A stretch of DNA of 64,000 nt from Alishewanella longhuensis (lineage in GTDB: Bacteria; Pseudomonadota; Gammaproteobacteria; Enterobacterales; Alteromonadaceae). Where the stretch lies: positions 62,711 to 126,710 of the forward strand of contig NZ_BNAO01000006.1 of NCBI RefSeq assembly GCF_014653435.1, given 5' to 3'. The notes under the pieces were generated by a model. It was not told where the DNA came from. It made no database searches and saw only the letters and a program-made list of their open reading frames with translations. Positions 1 through 9,028 of this stretch are shown here, piece by piece (the first letter of the stretch is position 1; each line of letters starts with the position of its first letter). A program made the translations under genes and the position numbers.

Positions 1-243
1 TAGCGCCGAATAACAGTGCCGTTTTTCCTTTAGCGACAGTTCACGACTTAACTCACTGTTGACCATGGCGCCGCCGCGCGAGCGCACCAGCAGTTTTTTC
101 TGATCTAAAATGGCCAAATCGCTGCGTACCGTCACTTCTGATACTAAAAAACGTTCAGCCAATTCTTTTACCGACACCTTGCCCAGTTGCTGAGTTAACC
201 GCACGATCTCTTGTTGCCGCTCAATGGTGTTTAACTGTTCCAT
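1..243 (-). CDS. DeoR-family transcriptional repressor, N-terminal part (cut by window edge)
   Basis: The minus strand from the ATG at 243 is open to the window edge and gives 81 residues. They begin MEQLNTIERQQEIVRL and contain the DeoR winged-helix pattern: VSVKELAERF, then SEVTVRSDLAILD, then a basic stretch ending RSRGGA. This is the DNA-binding domain. The sugar-phosphate-sensing domain lies outside the window. An AGAAGG Shine-Dalgarno sequence sits 3-4 bases before the ATG. It is divergent from the TonB receptor at 568, and a 20-bp palindrome lies between them, so the simplest reading is a local repressor of the receptor/lipoprotein pair. DeoR members of the AgaR/GlpR type usually respond to phosphorylated sugars; the inducer here cannot be read from the sequence. 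Confidence 0.88.
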   Translation of the reverse strand, partial: MEQLNTIERQQEIVRLTQQLGKVSVKELAERFLVSEVTVRSDLAILDQKKLLVRSRGGAMVNSELSRELSLKEKRHCYSAL

Positions 244-296
244 TTGCCTTCTCATCTATTAGCTAATATCAGGCTGAACATAACATGCCCGATTTT

Positions 297-316
297 CTTT
301 CGAAAGCTTTCGAAAG
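297..316. promoter_or_regulatory. Probable DeoR-family operator: perfect 20-bp palindrome
   Basis: CTTTCGAAAGCTTTCGAAAG is a perfect palindrome and also a tandem pair of the 10-bp palindrome CTTTCGAAAG. It lies 53 bases upstream of the DeoR ATG and 250 bases upstream of the receptor ATG. CTTTC/GAAAG repeats are typical of AgaR-like operators in the DeoR family. Assignment to the adjacent regulator is inference from position and symmetry. Confidence 0.7.
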
Positions 317-452
317 CCAGAAGCAGGGTTTCATACCTTTAAGTGCCTGATATTTAGTAAAAAACAGCAGCAACAGCCCGGTCTTTTTACTTTCACTTGT
401 CCCTAGCATGGCAGAAAACAAAACAATTTAAAAGTTTTTTTTAACTTCGATG

Positions 453-482
453 TTGATTATTGACTAAATATAGCGCTATAAA
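453..482 (+). promoter_or_regulatory. Candidate sigma-70 promoter for the TonB receptor gene
   Basis: TTGATT (453-458) and TATAAA (477-482) are separated by 18 bases. A competing -35, TTGACT, lies at 460-465 but has no well-spaced -10. The promoter would leave an 80-base leader. Weak to moderate evidence. Confidence 0.4.
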
Positions 483-567
483 TAAGACAGTGAAAGCAAA
501 TAATCTTGCTATAGCTTTCACTTAAAGAAAACTAAAACAACATTACGCAGCAAGACGAGGGAGAGAA

Positions 568-3396
568 ATGAACAAACTACACAAACCCGCACTATTGAGT
601 CTGGCAATTAGCGCCGCCCTGGCAGCTATGCCTGTAGCTGCGGCAACCAGCGACGATGACACCAGCAACACTAAAGCCCGGCAAGTCACCGAGCAAGACG
701 TTGAAGTGATTAAAGTTTCCGGGATCCGCAGCAGTATTAAAGAGTCGTTATTTCAAAAGCAAAACGCCAGCAGCGTGATCGACCTGGTGGTAGCCGATGA
801 TATCGGTAAGTTTCCGGATGAAAACCTGGCCGAAGCCCTGCAGCGTATTCCGGGGGTGACCATTACCCGTAACGGCGGCGAAGGCCAGAATATTTTGGTG
901 CGTGGTTTGGGCGGCGGCTATAATGTGACGACCTTAAATGGTCGCAAACTTGCCTCGGAATATGCCGGACGCGATTTTAACTTTGACACCATAGCATCGG
1001 AGCTAGTCAGCGTGTTAAAAGTATATAAATCGCCCGAAGCCAGTTTGTTAGATGGCGGTATTGGCGCCATTATCGATATCGAAACCCGTAAACCTCTGGC
1101 GATGGAAGGCCGTACCATTGCGGCCTCAGCCAAAGGGATCTACGAATCACGTACCGAAGATACCCATCCCCATGCTTCCTTTATTATTGGTGATAAAACT
1201 GCAGACGGCCGCTTCGGTGCTCTCTTCTCCGCTGTCTATTCCCGGAAAACCTTGCGGGCAGATACCTACTCAGCCTCTGGCTTTTTTGATGAAGACGAAG
1301 GCTGGGGTGTAGACAGTGCTGGTGTGCCGGTCGACACTAACGGCAATGGCATTATCGATGCAGATGAAACCTATGCCTCCAAAATCCCCAGTTATATGTA
1401 TTTTGCCAATGCCCAGGATGTACGAGAGCGGCTAGGTGCGACGTTAGCACTTCAATGGCAACCTACGGATCAGCTGGATATCAATTTTGATGCGCTGTAC
1501 TCCCGCTACAATACCGACGGTAACCGTTATCAAATCGGTTTTGTAAACTACGATGAAGAATGGACACCCGGCACGCCGGTGTTTAGCAATGCCACCTTTG
1601 ATGACTTAGGTCGGGTGGTGGCGATGAGACAAACCGGCGAAAATACCATGGTGGAGCTGCTGAATATTAGCACCCCGCGTAAAACCGATACCTATCAGCT
1701 GGGCTTAAATACCAAGTGGCAGCTGAATCCGGAATGGTCAATCACTGCCGATGCCGCCTATTCAGCCGCAAAAAACCAAAACGCCGGTGATAACCGCTTT
1801 ATTGTGGCCCGTGGCTTTGTTGATGCTATTGATATTAACTACAACACCGGCAACATCTTACCCGATGTGGTGATTAGCCCAGGTTTAACCGCTGATCAGG
1901 TCTATGGCGCCCACTACAGCTATAACTCTGGCACTGGGGTAGACGATAAAATTACCGATTTAAAGTTGCTTAGCCAATACCAGCCAATGGAGGGTTTCTT
2001 TAGCCGCATTGATACAGGGTTAACCTACCTGAAGCAAACTAAGGCGCAAAACCAGTTTGCCTCTGCCAACCCCAGCCAATTTAGCCGTGGTGGCTTTTAC
2101 CTGACACGCGATGGCTATAGCTTTGATAACAGCACCGTATTTACCCGAGGCGAATTTGAGCTATTTCAAATCCCCAACAGCGCCTTCGTGGCACCCAACT
2201 TTAAAGACTTCTTAAAAGGTGAAGACAGTATTAGCCCTTCACCTTGGCCGAGCTTTAACTATGACGCCTTGCTTGATTACTATCGTAGCTTAAATGCCGA
2301 AGCAACAGACAAGAGCATTGTTGCGGTGCCAAATCGCGCCGGTAGCTATCAGGTAGCGGAAGAAGTGACCACCGCCTTTGTGCAATTTACTATTGAAAAA
2401 GAGCTCTTTGAGCTGCCCTATATGCTGAATTTTGGCTTACGCGGCAGCAAAACAGAAGTAAGCTCTACCGGTTATGCGTACGATCTATCCAAAGTTGTGC
2501 TGGATAGCGCCGGTAAGCCAACCAATAATACCTGGCGACAAACTTCGCCGATGACCTTTACCGATAGCTATACCAATGTACTGCCGAGCATGAATCTTAG
2601 GCTAAATTTACAAGATAACCTGCTGTTCCGCTTTTCTGCCGCTGAGGTTATTAGCCGACCAGAGTTGTTTTATCTTCGCTCCTGGATAGCACCAAACTTT
2701 GATACCCAGAAAAATGGTTTGCCACAATTGTCACGCGGCAATCCGGGCGTACCAGCAGAAAAAGCCCGTCAGGCCGATATTACATTGGAATGGTATTACG
2801 CAGAAAGCAGTGCGCTAAGTGGCGGCTTGTTCTTAAAAGATATTAAATCCTTTATTGAAAACAAAGAAGGCCGTGCCGTGGTTGACGGCAATGAATACTG
2901 GTTAGCGCAGCCCGAGAGCGGCCAATATGGCGCAATCGTGCGCGGCATAGAAGTCGCCTGGCAGCATTCATTGGCTGAGATGCTACCCGAACCCTTTGAT
3001 GGCTTAGGCTTTCAACTTAACTACACCTATGTGGATAGCGAATATGATGATCCGGCCCGCAAAGCACGCAATCTGCCATTTCAGGGGATGTCAAAGAACT
3101 CTTACAACGCGGTGCTTTACTATGAAAAATATGGCTTCCAGACTCGCTTAGCCTATAACTGGCGCAGCAAGTTCCTGACGGATCCTGAGGCCTGGGGTGG
3201 CGCAGCCTGGATTGCCGATTACGGCCAACTGGATGCCAGTGCCAGCTATGAAATAAATAAGCATTTCACCGTTTACGCGGAAGCCTCTAACCTGACTAAT
3301 AAACGTTATTGGGGCTATGTAAAACGCGAAGATCAGGTGAATTACCTGGAGCGCTTTGGTACCCAGGTCGCTTTTGGTATTCGCGGTAGCTTCTAA
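568..3396 (+). CDS. TonB-dependent receptor of the Xanthomonas/Caulobacter carbohydrate type
   Basis: A 942-residue outer-membrane receptor. Residues 1-25 form a signal peptide ending near VAAA. A TonB-box-like stretch (VIKVSGIR) follows at about 47, then the plug domain with the signature IGKFPDENLAEALQRIPGV and the run LVRGLGGGYNVTTLNGR. The rest is a 22-strand-type beta barrel ending in the outer-membrane C-terminal Phe (GIRGSF). The KFPDEN...RIPGV plug signature marks the large TonB-Xanth-Caul group, whose studied members import oligosaccharides such as maltodextrin, sucrose or chitin fragments. It has a good Shine-Dalgarno (GAGGGAGAG). The next gene, a surface-type lipoprotein, follows after 53 bases, and a divergent DeoR repressor lies upstream, which suggests a glycan uptake unit. 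The substrate is unknown. Confidence 0.92.
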   Translation: MNKLHKPALLSLAISAALAAMPVAAATSDDDTSNTKARQVTEQDVEVIKVSGIRSSIKESLFQKQNASSVIDLVVADDIGKFPDENLAEALQRIPGVTITRNGGEGQNILVRGLGGGYNVTTLNGRKLASEYAGRDFNFDTIASELVSVLKVYKSPEASLLDGGIGAIIDIETRKPLAMEGRTIAASAKGIYESRTEDTHPHASFIIGDKTADGRFGALFSAVYSRKTLRADTYSASGFFDEDEGWGVDSAGVPVDTNGNGIIDADETYASKIPSYMYFANAQDVRERLGATLALQWQPTDQLDINFDALYSRYNTDGNRYQIGFVNYDEEWTPGTPVFSNATFDDLGRVVAMRQTGENTMVELLNISTPRKTDTYQLGLNTKWQLNPEWSITADAAYSAAKNQNAGDNRFIVARGFVDAIDINYNTGNILPDVVISPGLTADQVYGAHYSYNSGTGVDDKITDLKLLSQYQPMEGFFSRIDTGLTYLKQTKAQNQFASANPSQFSRGGFYLTRDGYSFDNSTVFTRGEFELFQIPNSAFVAPNFKDFLKGEDSISPSPWPSFNYDALLDYYRSLNAEATDKSIVAVPNRAGSYQVAEEVTTAFVQFTIEKELFELPYMLNFGLRGSKTEVSSTGYAYDLSKVVLDSAGKPTNNTWRQTSPMTFTDSYTNVLPSMNLRLNLQDNLLFRFSAAEVISRPELFYLRSWIAPNFDTQKNGLPQLSRGNPGVPAEKARQADITLEWYYAESSALSGGLFLKDIKSFIENKEGRAVVDGNEYWLAQPESGQYGAIVRGIEVAWQHSLAEMLPEPFDGLGFQLNYTYVDSEYDDPARKARNLPFQGMSKNSYNAVLYYEKYGFQTRLAYNWRSKFLTDPEAWGGAAWIADYGQLDASASYEINKHFTVYAEASNLTNKRYWGYVKREDQVNYLERFGTQVAFGIRGSF

Positions 3397-3407
3397 GCTT
3401 ATTGTGC

Positions 3408-3431
3408 AAGGTGGTAGCAAGCTGCCACCTT
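3408..3431. terminator. Intercistronic hairpin between receptor and lipoprotein genes
   Basis: AAGGTGGTAGC and GCTGCCACCTT form an 11-bp stem with one G-T pair around an AA loop. No T-run follows, so it may stabilise or attenuate the upstream mRNA rather than end transcription fully. Confidence 0.5.
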
Positions 3432-3449
3432 ATTTAACGAGAGTCTTTT

Positions 3450-4775
3450 ATGCTGATAAAACAACTTATGACTGTCGCCTTGCTTGGCGGCAGCTTTCTG
3501 CTGTCCGGCTGCGGTGGCGACAGCGCCACTCAGGCAGCAGATAGCAACCAGCAAGCCCCAGCCCCCATTTTGCCGCATTCACTCGCACTGGCGGCCAATA
3601 GTTGGGTGAAAGCAAACCCTGCAGCAAGCAAAACGATTATGCAGGAAGACGGTATTCGCAACTGGCGCTATGGCGACCAGGTCATTAGTAGCTTTATCCA
3701 TTTATCGCAAACTGGCGAGCTAGAGCTAGCGATAAGTGGCAAAATCGCCAGCGGCCAAAGTACGATTGAAGTCAGCCTCGCCGGCCAAACCAAGAGTGTG
3801 ACGCTAAACAGCAGTACCGAGCAGCAGTACGCTATTGGTACATTTAGCATTAGTACGCCAGGTTATCAGGAAATTCAGCTACGTGGCGTAGCCAGCAGCA
3901 GCGATACCTTTGGCGAGTTAACTCGCCTGAGCTTTGGCGGTAGCGCAGCCAGCGGCGCCAGCTTTATTCGCGATGAAGTGTATTGGGGCCGCCGTGGCCC
4001 CTCGGTGCATCTCAGCTATCAATTACCCGAGGCAACACCGATCCGCTATTTTTACAGCGAAATGCAGGTACCCGCAGGGCAAGATGTTATTGGTAGCTTT
4101 TATATGGCCAATGGTTTTGCCGATGGTTACTTTGGTATTCAGGTCAACTCGGCCAGCGAACGCCGGGTGTTATTTTCGGTATGGAGCCCTTATCAAACGG
4201 ATGATCCCAGCACTATTCCCGCACACTTACAGGTAAAACTGCTGCGTAAAGGCGAGCAGGTAGTCACCGGCGAATTTGGCAACGAAGGCTCTGGCGGACA
4301 AAGTTTCCTGCGTTACCCTTGGCAAGCCGGTACGACCTATCAGTTTTTACTGAAAGCCGAACCTCAAGCTGATAACTATACCCATTATACCGCCTGGTTT
4401 TTTGCGCCAGATCAAGCAAAATGGCAGCTTATTGCCAGCTTTAGCCGACCGGAAACCCAGCGTAATATTGAACGGCCACATGCCTTTTTAGAAAACTTTA
4501 TTCCGGAGATGGGTGATACGACCCGCAGCGTCTATTTCCCCAGTCAATGGTTTGCCGATGCCGCTGGCAACTGGTACCCAAACCTACACGCCAGTTTTAG
4601 TGTAGATGATACAGGTCGGCGCGGTAATCGCTTAGATTTTGCGGGTACTTATACTGAGCAAGGGTTAATGCTACAAAATTGTGGTTTTTTCAACCAAAGC
4701 ACCCAGCCAGGGATGCAATGGCAAGTCACACCGAAAAGACCTCAGCCAGCGATTGATTTCACCAAGTTACCTTAA
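3450..4775 (+). CDS. DUF5077/DUF3472 lipoprotein, probably glycan-related
   Basis: A 441-residue lipoprotein. The signal peptide ends in a lipobox (LLSGC, lipidated Cys21). Residues about 50-160 look like the DUF5077 beta-sandwich seen before DUF3472. Residues about 165-430 carry DUF3472 hallmarks: YWGRRGPSVHLSYQLP near 178, EFGNEGSGGQS near 275 followed by YPW, and a late WYPNLHA segment. DUF3472 proteins occur in polysaccharide-utilisation gene sets of Bacteroidetes and proteobacteria; no catalytic reaction is established to my knowledge. It sits just after a carbohydrate-type TonB receptor with a GAGAG ribosome site, so a surface glycan-binding or glycan-processing role is inferred. Confidence 0.75.
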   Translation: MLIKQLMTVALLGGSFLLSGCGGDSATQAADSNQQAPAPILPHSLALAANSWVKANPAASKTIMQEDGIRNWRYGDQVISSFIHLSQTGELELAISGKIASGQSTIEVSLAGQTKSVTLNSSTEQQYAIGTFSISTPGYQEIQLRGVASSSDTFGELTRLSFGGSAASGASFIRDEVYWGRRGPSVHLSYQLPEATPIRYFYSEMQVPAGQDVIGSFYMANGFADGYFGIQVNSASERRVLFSVWSPYQTDDPSTIPAHLQVKLLRKGEQVVTGEFGNEGSGGQSFLRYPWQAGTTYQFLLKAEPQADNYTHYTAWFFAPDQAKWQLIASFSRPETQRNIERPHAFLENFIPEMGDTTRSVYFPSQWFADAAGNWYPNLHASFSVDDTGRRGNRLDFAGTYTEQGLMLQNCGFFNQSTQPGMQWQVTPKRPQPAIDFTKLP

Positions 4776-4817
4776 GCCTGCCCCAGCTTAATTTGCAGTG
4801 CCGCCAGGGCTCGCCAG

Positions 4818-4856
4818 AAACAATTACGCCTGCCACGTAGACAGGCGTAATTGTTT
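4818..4856. terminator. Strong bidirectional hairpin terminator
   Basis: A perfect 15-bp inverted repeat (4818-4832 with 4842-4856, sequence AAACAATTACGCCTG and its complement) encloses a 9-base loop. The A/T ends give U-rich tails in both directions. It lies between the DUF3472 gene and the 3' end of the convergent RNase P RNA gene. Confidence 0.85.
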
Positions 4857-4865
4857 ACAAAAGAG

Positions 4866-5234
<369 letters not shown>

Positions 5235-5241
5235 GTGGCAG

Positions 5242-5247
5242 ATTATA
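5242..5247 (-). promoter_or_regulatory. -10 element of the rnpB promoter
   Basis: The minus strand reads TATAAT here, 7 bases before the predicted 5' end of RNase P RNA at 5234. It is followed by a GC-rich start region. The -35 (TTAGCC, about 18 bases further up) is weak. The promoter lies in the 43 bases between rsmI and rnpB. Confidence 0.65.
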
Positions 5248-5277
5248 CGTGAGAAAACCGGCGCTGGCTAACCTTAA

Positions 5278-6123
5278 TCAGCTTTGCCAGCTTAGTGCCA
5301 ACTGATAGAGGGCATTTTTCTTTTCGTTGTGAATTTGTGCCGTTAAGGCTGCCGCTTGTTTCAGCGGTAATTCTGCTAGCAGAATTTTTAAGGTCCGCTG
5401 CACCTCTTCGCTTATCTCGGCATCGGCTTTGCTTGGCGCAGGGGCAATCATTAACACCATTTCGCCCTGGCAACGCTGTGGGTCTTCGGTTAACCACTGC
5501 GTAATTTCCGCAGCAGTGCCACAGGCAAAATGCTCAAAGGTTTTGGTGAGCTCTTTTGCCAGTACCAATTGGCGCTCAGCACCAAACACCGCTACCACAT
5601 CTTGCAAGGTATCCAGAATACGCCGCGCCGTGTCATAACTGATGATGGTGCCTGCACTATCAGGTACTGCTGCCAGCTGGGTTTGCCGCTGGCTGGATTT
5701 GGGTGCTAAAAAGCCGATAAACTGAAATTTATCGGTAGGTAAGCCCGCTGCACATAACGCGGTAATTAACGCACAAGGTCCGGGTACTGGCACTACCGGC
5801 ACCCCCGCTTCGCGACATAGCCGCACTAAGCTATAACCCGGATCGCTGATCAATGGCGTACCAGCGTCAGAAATAAGGGCAATATCCTCACCAGCCAGGC
5901 ATTTTTCAATAATACTGGCTGCGCGCTGTTTTTCGTTGTGATCATGCAGTGCCAGTAATCGATTGCTAATACCCAGGTGCTGTAAAAGTTTACCACTATG
6001 CCGGGTATCTTCAGCTGCGATACAGCTAACCTGTGTTAGGGTGTTAATGGCACGTTGGCTAATATCGGCTAAATTGCCAATTGGCGTGGCCACAACATAT
6101 AAAGAACCGCTTTGTTTGGTCAT
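5278..6123 (-). CDS. rsmI: 16S rRNA (cytidine-1402-2'-O)-methyltransferase RsmI
   Basis: A 281-residue protein of the SAM-dependent tetrapyrrole/RsmI methylase fold, the usual family length. It begins GSLYVVATPIGNLADIS, then CIAAEDTRHSGKLL, LALHDHNE and the SAM-site run ALISDAGTPLISDPGY, with VPVPGPCALITALCAAGLP and FIGFLAPK following. These are the diagnostic RsmI blocks. It methylates the 2'-OH of C1402 in the ribosomal P site. It is divergent from lpoA, the same arrangement as in enterobacteria. Immediately downstream on the same strand is rnpB with its own promoter. Confidence 0.96.
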   Translation of the reverse strand: MTKQSGSLYVVATPIGNLADISQRAINTLTQVSCIAAEDTRHSGKLLQHLGISNRLLALHDHNEKQRAASIIEKCLAGEDIALISDAGTPLISDPGYSLVRLCREAGVPVVPVPGPCALITALCAAGLPTDKFQFIGFLAPKSSQRQTQLAAVPDSAGTIISYDTARRILDTLQDVVAVFGAERQLVLAKELTKTFEHFACGTAAEITQWLTEDPQRCQGEMVLMIAPAPSKADAEISEEVQRTLKILLAELPLKQAAALTAQIHNEKKNALYQLALSWQS

Positions 6124-6183
6124 ATTTCGCTATTTATTTGAGCTTAACGGGTAGTGTCAGTAAGATAACACCATTCAAACTCT

Positions 6184-8061
6184 ATGGTACTGTGCATTGT
6201 GAAAACCAGCAAACTTAAGCCACTCTTTATTGTCACTTTGGCAGCACTGCTTAGCAGTTGTGCACAAAAATCACCACCACCTACGCCAGTGGCAGATACT
6301 GTCAGCACTACACCTTTGCTGCAGCCAGAAATTGGCCCGGCAGAAACACTAAGCGCCGCAGCGCTCTATGCCCGTGCCAGTCAATATCAAGGTGAAGCAC
6401 AACAACTCTATTTACTAAACGTAGCAACGGCTGCACTGCAAGAGCAAAACAGTGAATTGGCACTTGCCATTACCGACACGTTGCGCCAGAGTGACTCCTC
6501 TGAGGTCCGCCAGCGCAATCAGGTATTGTTATTACAAGCTTATCTGCAACACAATGAATTGGCCTTAGCCGAACAACTTGTGTTGCAAACCCCGTTATCG
6601 CAAATTCCTGCGGCCGACCAACCCCGCTTTTTGTGGACCAGTGCCAGCTTATACCAGCGCCAACAACGCCCTTATCCGGCAGCCAGAAACTTACTCCAGC
6701 TTGACGCGCTACCAAGCCGCAATAGCAATGTTTTGGCTACATACCCAGAATTACCTGAACGTTTATGGCAGCAACTTAGTGCTGTTAGCAACTCTGAATT
6801 AGCTAATTTAAAAGTAGGCGCCAACCAACGCACTTTAGGCTGGCTGAACCTACTGGAAATCGTACGCAGTCATTTGGGTTCACCAGCACAACTAAAGTTG
6901 GCACTGGAGGATTGGCAACAGCGCTATCCACAACTGCCTAAACTTGCGCAATTACCTGTCACCTTGCAACAACAACTAGCGCTGGAACCCTATCAGCCCA
7001 AACGGATTGCGGTTTTATTACCGCTAGCAGGCCAATTTCAGCAGCATGCCAAAGCTATCCAATACGGTTTACTGGCGGCAGCAACCCAGGAGAACAGTAG
7101 TCAGCGACAGTTGATTTTTATTGACAGTCAACTGCCGTTACCTGAGCTGCAGCAACAACTGACTGCGCAGCAAATTGACTTTGTTGTCGGCCCTCTACTC
7201 AGAGAGCAGGTAGAAGCCGTTAATCAATTGACCGACTGGCACTATCCAACCTTATTTCTAAACAGTCGCGACAACCGCTGGTCACCACAACCAGACCGTT
7301 TTTACTTTGCGCTGAATATGGAAGACGAAGCCACACAGATGGCGCAGCTCTTCTCACAAAAAAATTATAAACGGCCGGTAGTGATCAGTGCCCGCAACAG
7401 TATCAGTCAGCGGATGCAACAACAGTTTGCCAGACAATGGCAAACCTTAGGACATGGCATCCCGGAGAGCCATCAGTTTGATGCTAAAGAAGAGCTGGAA
7501 GCCTTAATCACTAAGTTATTAGAAACTGATAGCAGCCGCGAGCGGATAAGACTAATATCCAGTTTAATTCCGGGCAAAGTAGAAAGCGAGGCGCACAGCC
7601 GGCAGGACATTGATGCCATATACTTGCTAGCAGACCCTGTCCAAACCCGGATGTTTAAACCTTTCGTTGATGTTTCAGTAAACCCAAATGCGCCACGTTT
7701 ACCTATTTACGCTAGTTCACGTAGTTATAGTAGTGGTGGTGATGCGAATGATCTACGGGACCTGAACGGTCTAACCTTTACCGAAACCCCCTGGCTGTTG
7801 AATGAGCAACATAGCGCAGCCGTGCGGCAGCAATATCTACAGTTGTTCTCAGAGCAAGATGAAACCCTACAACGATTGTTTGCTATGGGCTTCGACGCTT
7901 ATCAACTTATTGGTAGCCTGAAACAGCAGCAACAACTGCCCACCCTGAGTTACCCAGGATTTACTGGCCGTTTGAGTGTAAACAGAGACGGTAGTATTAA
8001 CCGACAACTAAGCTGGGCCAGTTACCACAACAACCGCTTAAATGCAGTGCAGGAGCCTTAA
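6184..8061 (+). CDS. lpoA: Penicillin-binding protein activator LpoA (outer-membrane lipoprotein)
   Basis: A 625-residue lipoprotein that reaches from the outer membrane to activate PBP1a (MrcA) in peptidoglycan synthesis. The lipobox LLSSC places the lipidated Cys at residue 26. A Gln-rich TPR-like N domain (about 50-265) is followed by a periplasmic-binding-protein-like C domain starting KRIAVLLPLAGQFQ near 275, with VVGPLLREQVE and the late FAMGFDAYQL motif. Only the translation start is uncertain: a GTG at 6199 would give a more usual VKTSKLKPLF signal peptide. It heads the conserved lpoA-yraN-diaA-dolP run. Confidence 0.95.
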   Translation: MVLCIVKTSKLKPLFIVTLAALLSSCAQKSPPPTPVADTVSTTPLLQPEIGPAETLSAAALYARASQYQGEAQQLYLLNVATAALQEQNSELALAITDTLRQSDSSEVRQRNQVLLLQAYLQHNELALAEQLVLQTPLSQIPAADQPRFLWTSASLYQRQQRPYPAARNLLQLDALPSRNSNVLATYPELPERLWQQLSAVSNSELANLKVGANQRTLGWLNLLEIVRSHLGSPAQLKLALEDWQQRYPQLPKLAQLPVTLQQQLALEPYQPKRIAVLLPLAGQFQQHAKAIQYGLLAAATQENSSQRQLIFIDSQLPLPELQQQLTAQQIDFVVGPLLREQVEAVNQLTDWHYPTLFLNSRDNRWSPQPDRFYFALNMEDEATQMAQLFSQKNYKRPVVISARNSISQRMQQQFARQWQTLGHGIPESHQFDAKEELEALITKLLETDSSRERIRLISSLIPGKVESEAHSRQDIDAIYLLADPVQTRMFKPFVDVSVNPNAPRLPIYASSRSYSSGGDANDLRDLNGLTFTETPWLLNEQHSAAVRQQYLQLFSEQDETLQRLFAMGFDAYQLIGSLKQQQQLPTLSYPGFTGRLSVNRDGSINRQLSWASYHNNRLNAVQEP

Positions 8062-8083
8062 CGTTACAACGGGAACAGCCACG

Positions 8084-8428
8084 ATGAATGAGCAAGGGAA
8101 GTACTACGAACAATTGGCGTTAGCCTATTTACAACAACAAGGGCTCACCCTTGTTACGCAGAACTTCAGCTGTAAAGTCGGCGAAATTGATTTAATTATG
8201 CGCCAGCAACAATCCTGGGTGTTTGTTGAGGTAAAATACCGGGCCAGTAATGCCTATGGCGGCGCGCTGGCGGCAGTTAGCCGCAGTAAACAACAAAAAG
8301 TGTTGCGTGCCGTACTCTATTACCAACAATTGCATCGCATTACACAGCAACCTTGCCGCATAGATGTGCTGGCAATTGAAGGGCAAGCTCCCTACCAATA
8401 CAATTGGCTGCAAAATGCCTTTAGTTAA
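8084..8428 (+). CDS. yraN: YraN/UPF0102 endonuclease-fold protein
   Basis: 115 residues from the ATG at 8084 (MNEQGKYYEQLALAYL). An upstream in-frame ATG at 8042 inside lpoA would add 14 residues unlike the family. It shows the UPF0102 pattern: GEIDLIM then WVFVEVKYR, i.e. the E-IDL-EVK core of the restriction-endonuclease-like fold, and CRIDVLAI near the end. No biochemical role is firmly established; a nuclease role is suggested by the fold. It sits between lpoA and diaA, its conserved place. Confidence 0.9.
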   Translation: MNEQGKYYEQLALAYLQQQGLTLVTQNFSCKVGEIDLIMRQQQSWVFVEVKYRASNAYGGALAAVSRSKQQKVLRAVLYYQQLHRITQQPCRIDVLAIEGQAPYQYNWLQNAFS

Positions 8429-8439
8429 CAGGAACCGGA

Positions 8440-9027
8440 ATGCAAGAACATATCAGACATCTGTTTAGTGAAAACATTCAGACCATGATCGCCACCAGCG
8501 AAGCACTGGCAGGCCCGATAGAAAGCAGCGCTCTGATGATCGTTAATACGTTAATCAATGGGGGTAAGATAATCTGTTGTGGTGAAGGTGCCAGTGCCAA
8601 CTTAGCCAGCCACTTTGCACAATTATTATTGGACCAATTTGAAACCGAACGTCCCTGTTTACCCGCTTTTGCCTTACAACGCGATAATTCCAGCTTGCAG
8701 CCGGTAAACCAACAAAACCACGATTATCTGGCACGTCAGGTTCGGGCTTTAGGGCAGGCCGCTGATATTTTAATCGTGATTTCGCTTAATGGCGCTGAAC
8801 AAAGCCTTATTCGAGCAACCGAAGCAGCGTTAACCAATGATATGAAAGTGATCGCGCTTACCGTTGATAACAGCAGTGAATTATCGGGTTTACTTAATCA
8901 GCAGGATATTGAATTAAAAGTACCTGCCCACCGTCCAGCCCGGGTAATTGAATGCTACACCTTTTTACTACATTGCCTTTGTGAACTAATCGATATGACG
9001 CTGTTCCCACAGCAAGGAGAGTTTTAA
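8440..9027 (+). CDS. diaA: DnaA initiator-associating protein DiaA (SIS domain)
   Basis: A 195-residue SIS-fold protein. It starts MQEHIRHLFSENIQTMIATSEAL, with the SIS core IICCGEGASANLASHFAQLL at about 45-65 and ILIVISLNGAEQSLIRA at about 108-125. DiaA tetramers bind DnaA and promote orderly assembly at oriC. The paralogue GmhA is excluded by the gene order and by the ERPCLPAFAL segment of DiaA. AGGAACCGG serves as ribosome site. The gene ends one base before dolP, so the two are probably cotranscribed. Confidence 0.93.
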   Translation: MQEHIRHLFSENIQTMIATSEALAGPIESSALMIVNTLINGGKIICCGEGASANLASHFAQLLLDQFETERPCLPAFALQRDNSSLQPVNQQNHDYLARQVRALGQAADILIVISLNGAEQSLIRATEAALTNDMKVIALTVDNSSELSGLLNQQDIELKVPAHRPARVIECYTFLLHCLCELIDMTLFPQQGEF

Positions 9028-9028
9028 T

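Larger units (their letters stand above)
244..567. other. Divergent intergenic control region
   Basis: This 324-base stretch between the DeoR gene and the TonB receptor holds no convincing ORF. It contains the 20-bp palindrome at 297-316, AT-rich DNA from about 410, a plausible promoter at 453-482 and the receptor's ribosome binding site GAGGGAGAG at about 557-565. Confidence 0.7.

Noticed and set aside
8042-8083. Upstream start for yraN inside lpoA
   Set aside because: The extra 14 residues are not family-like, while MNEQGKYYEQLALAYL at 8084 is a typical start.
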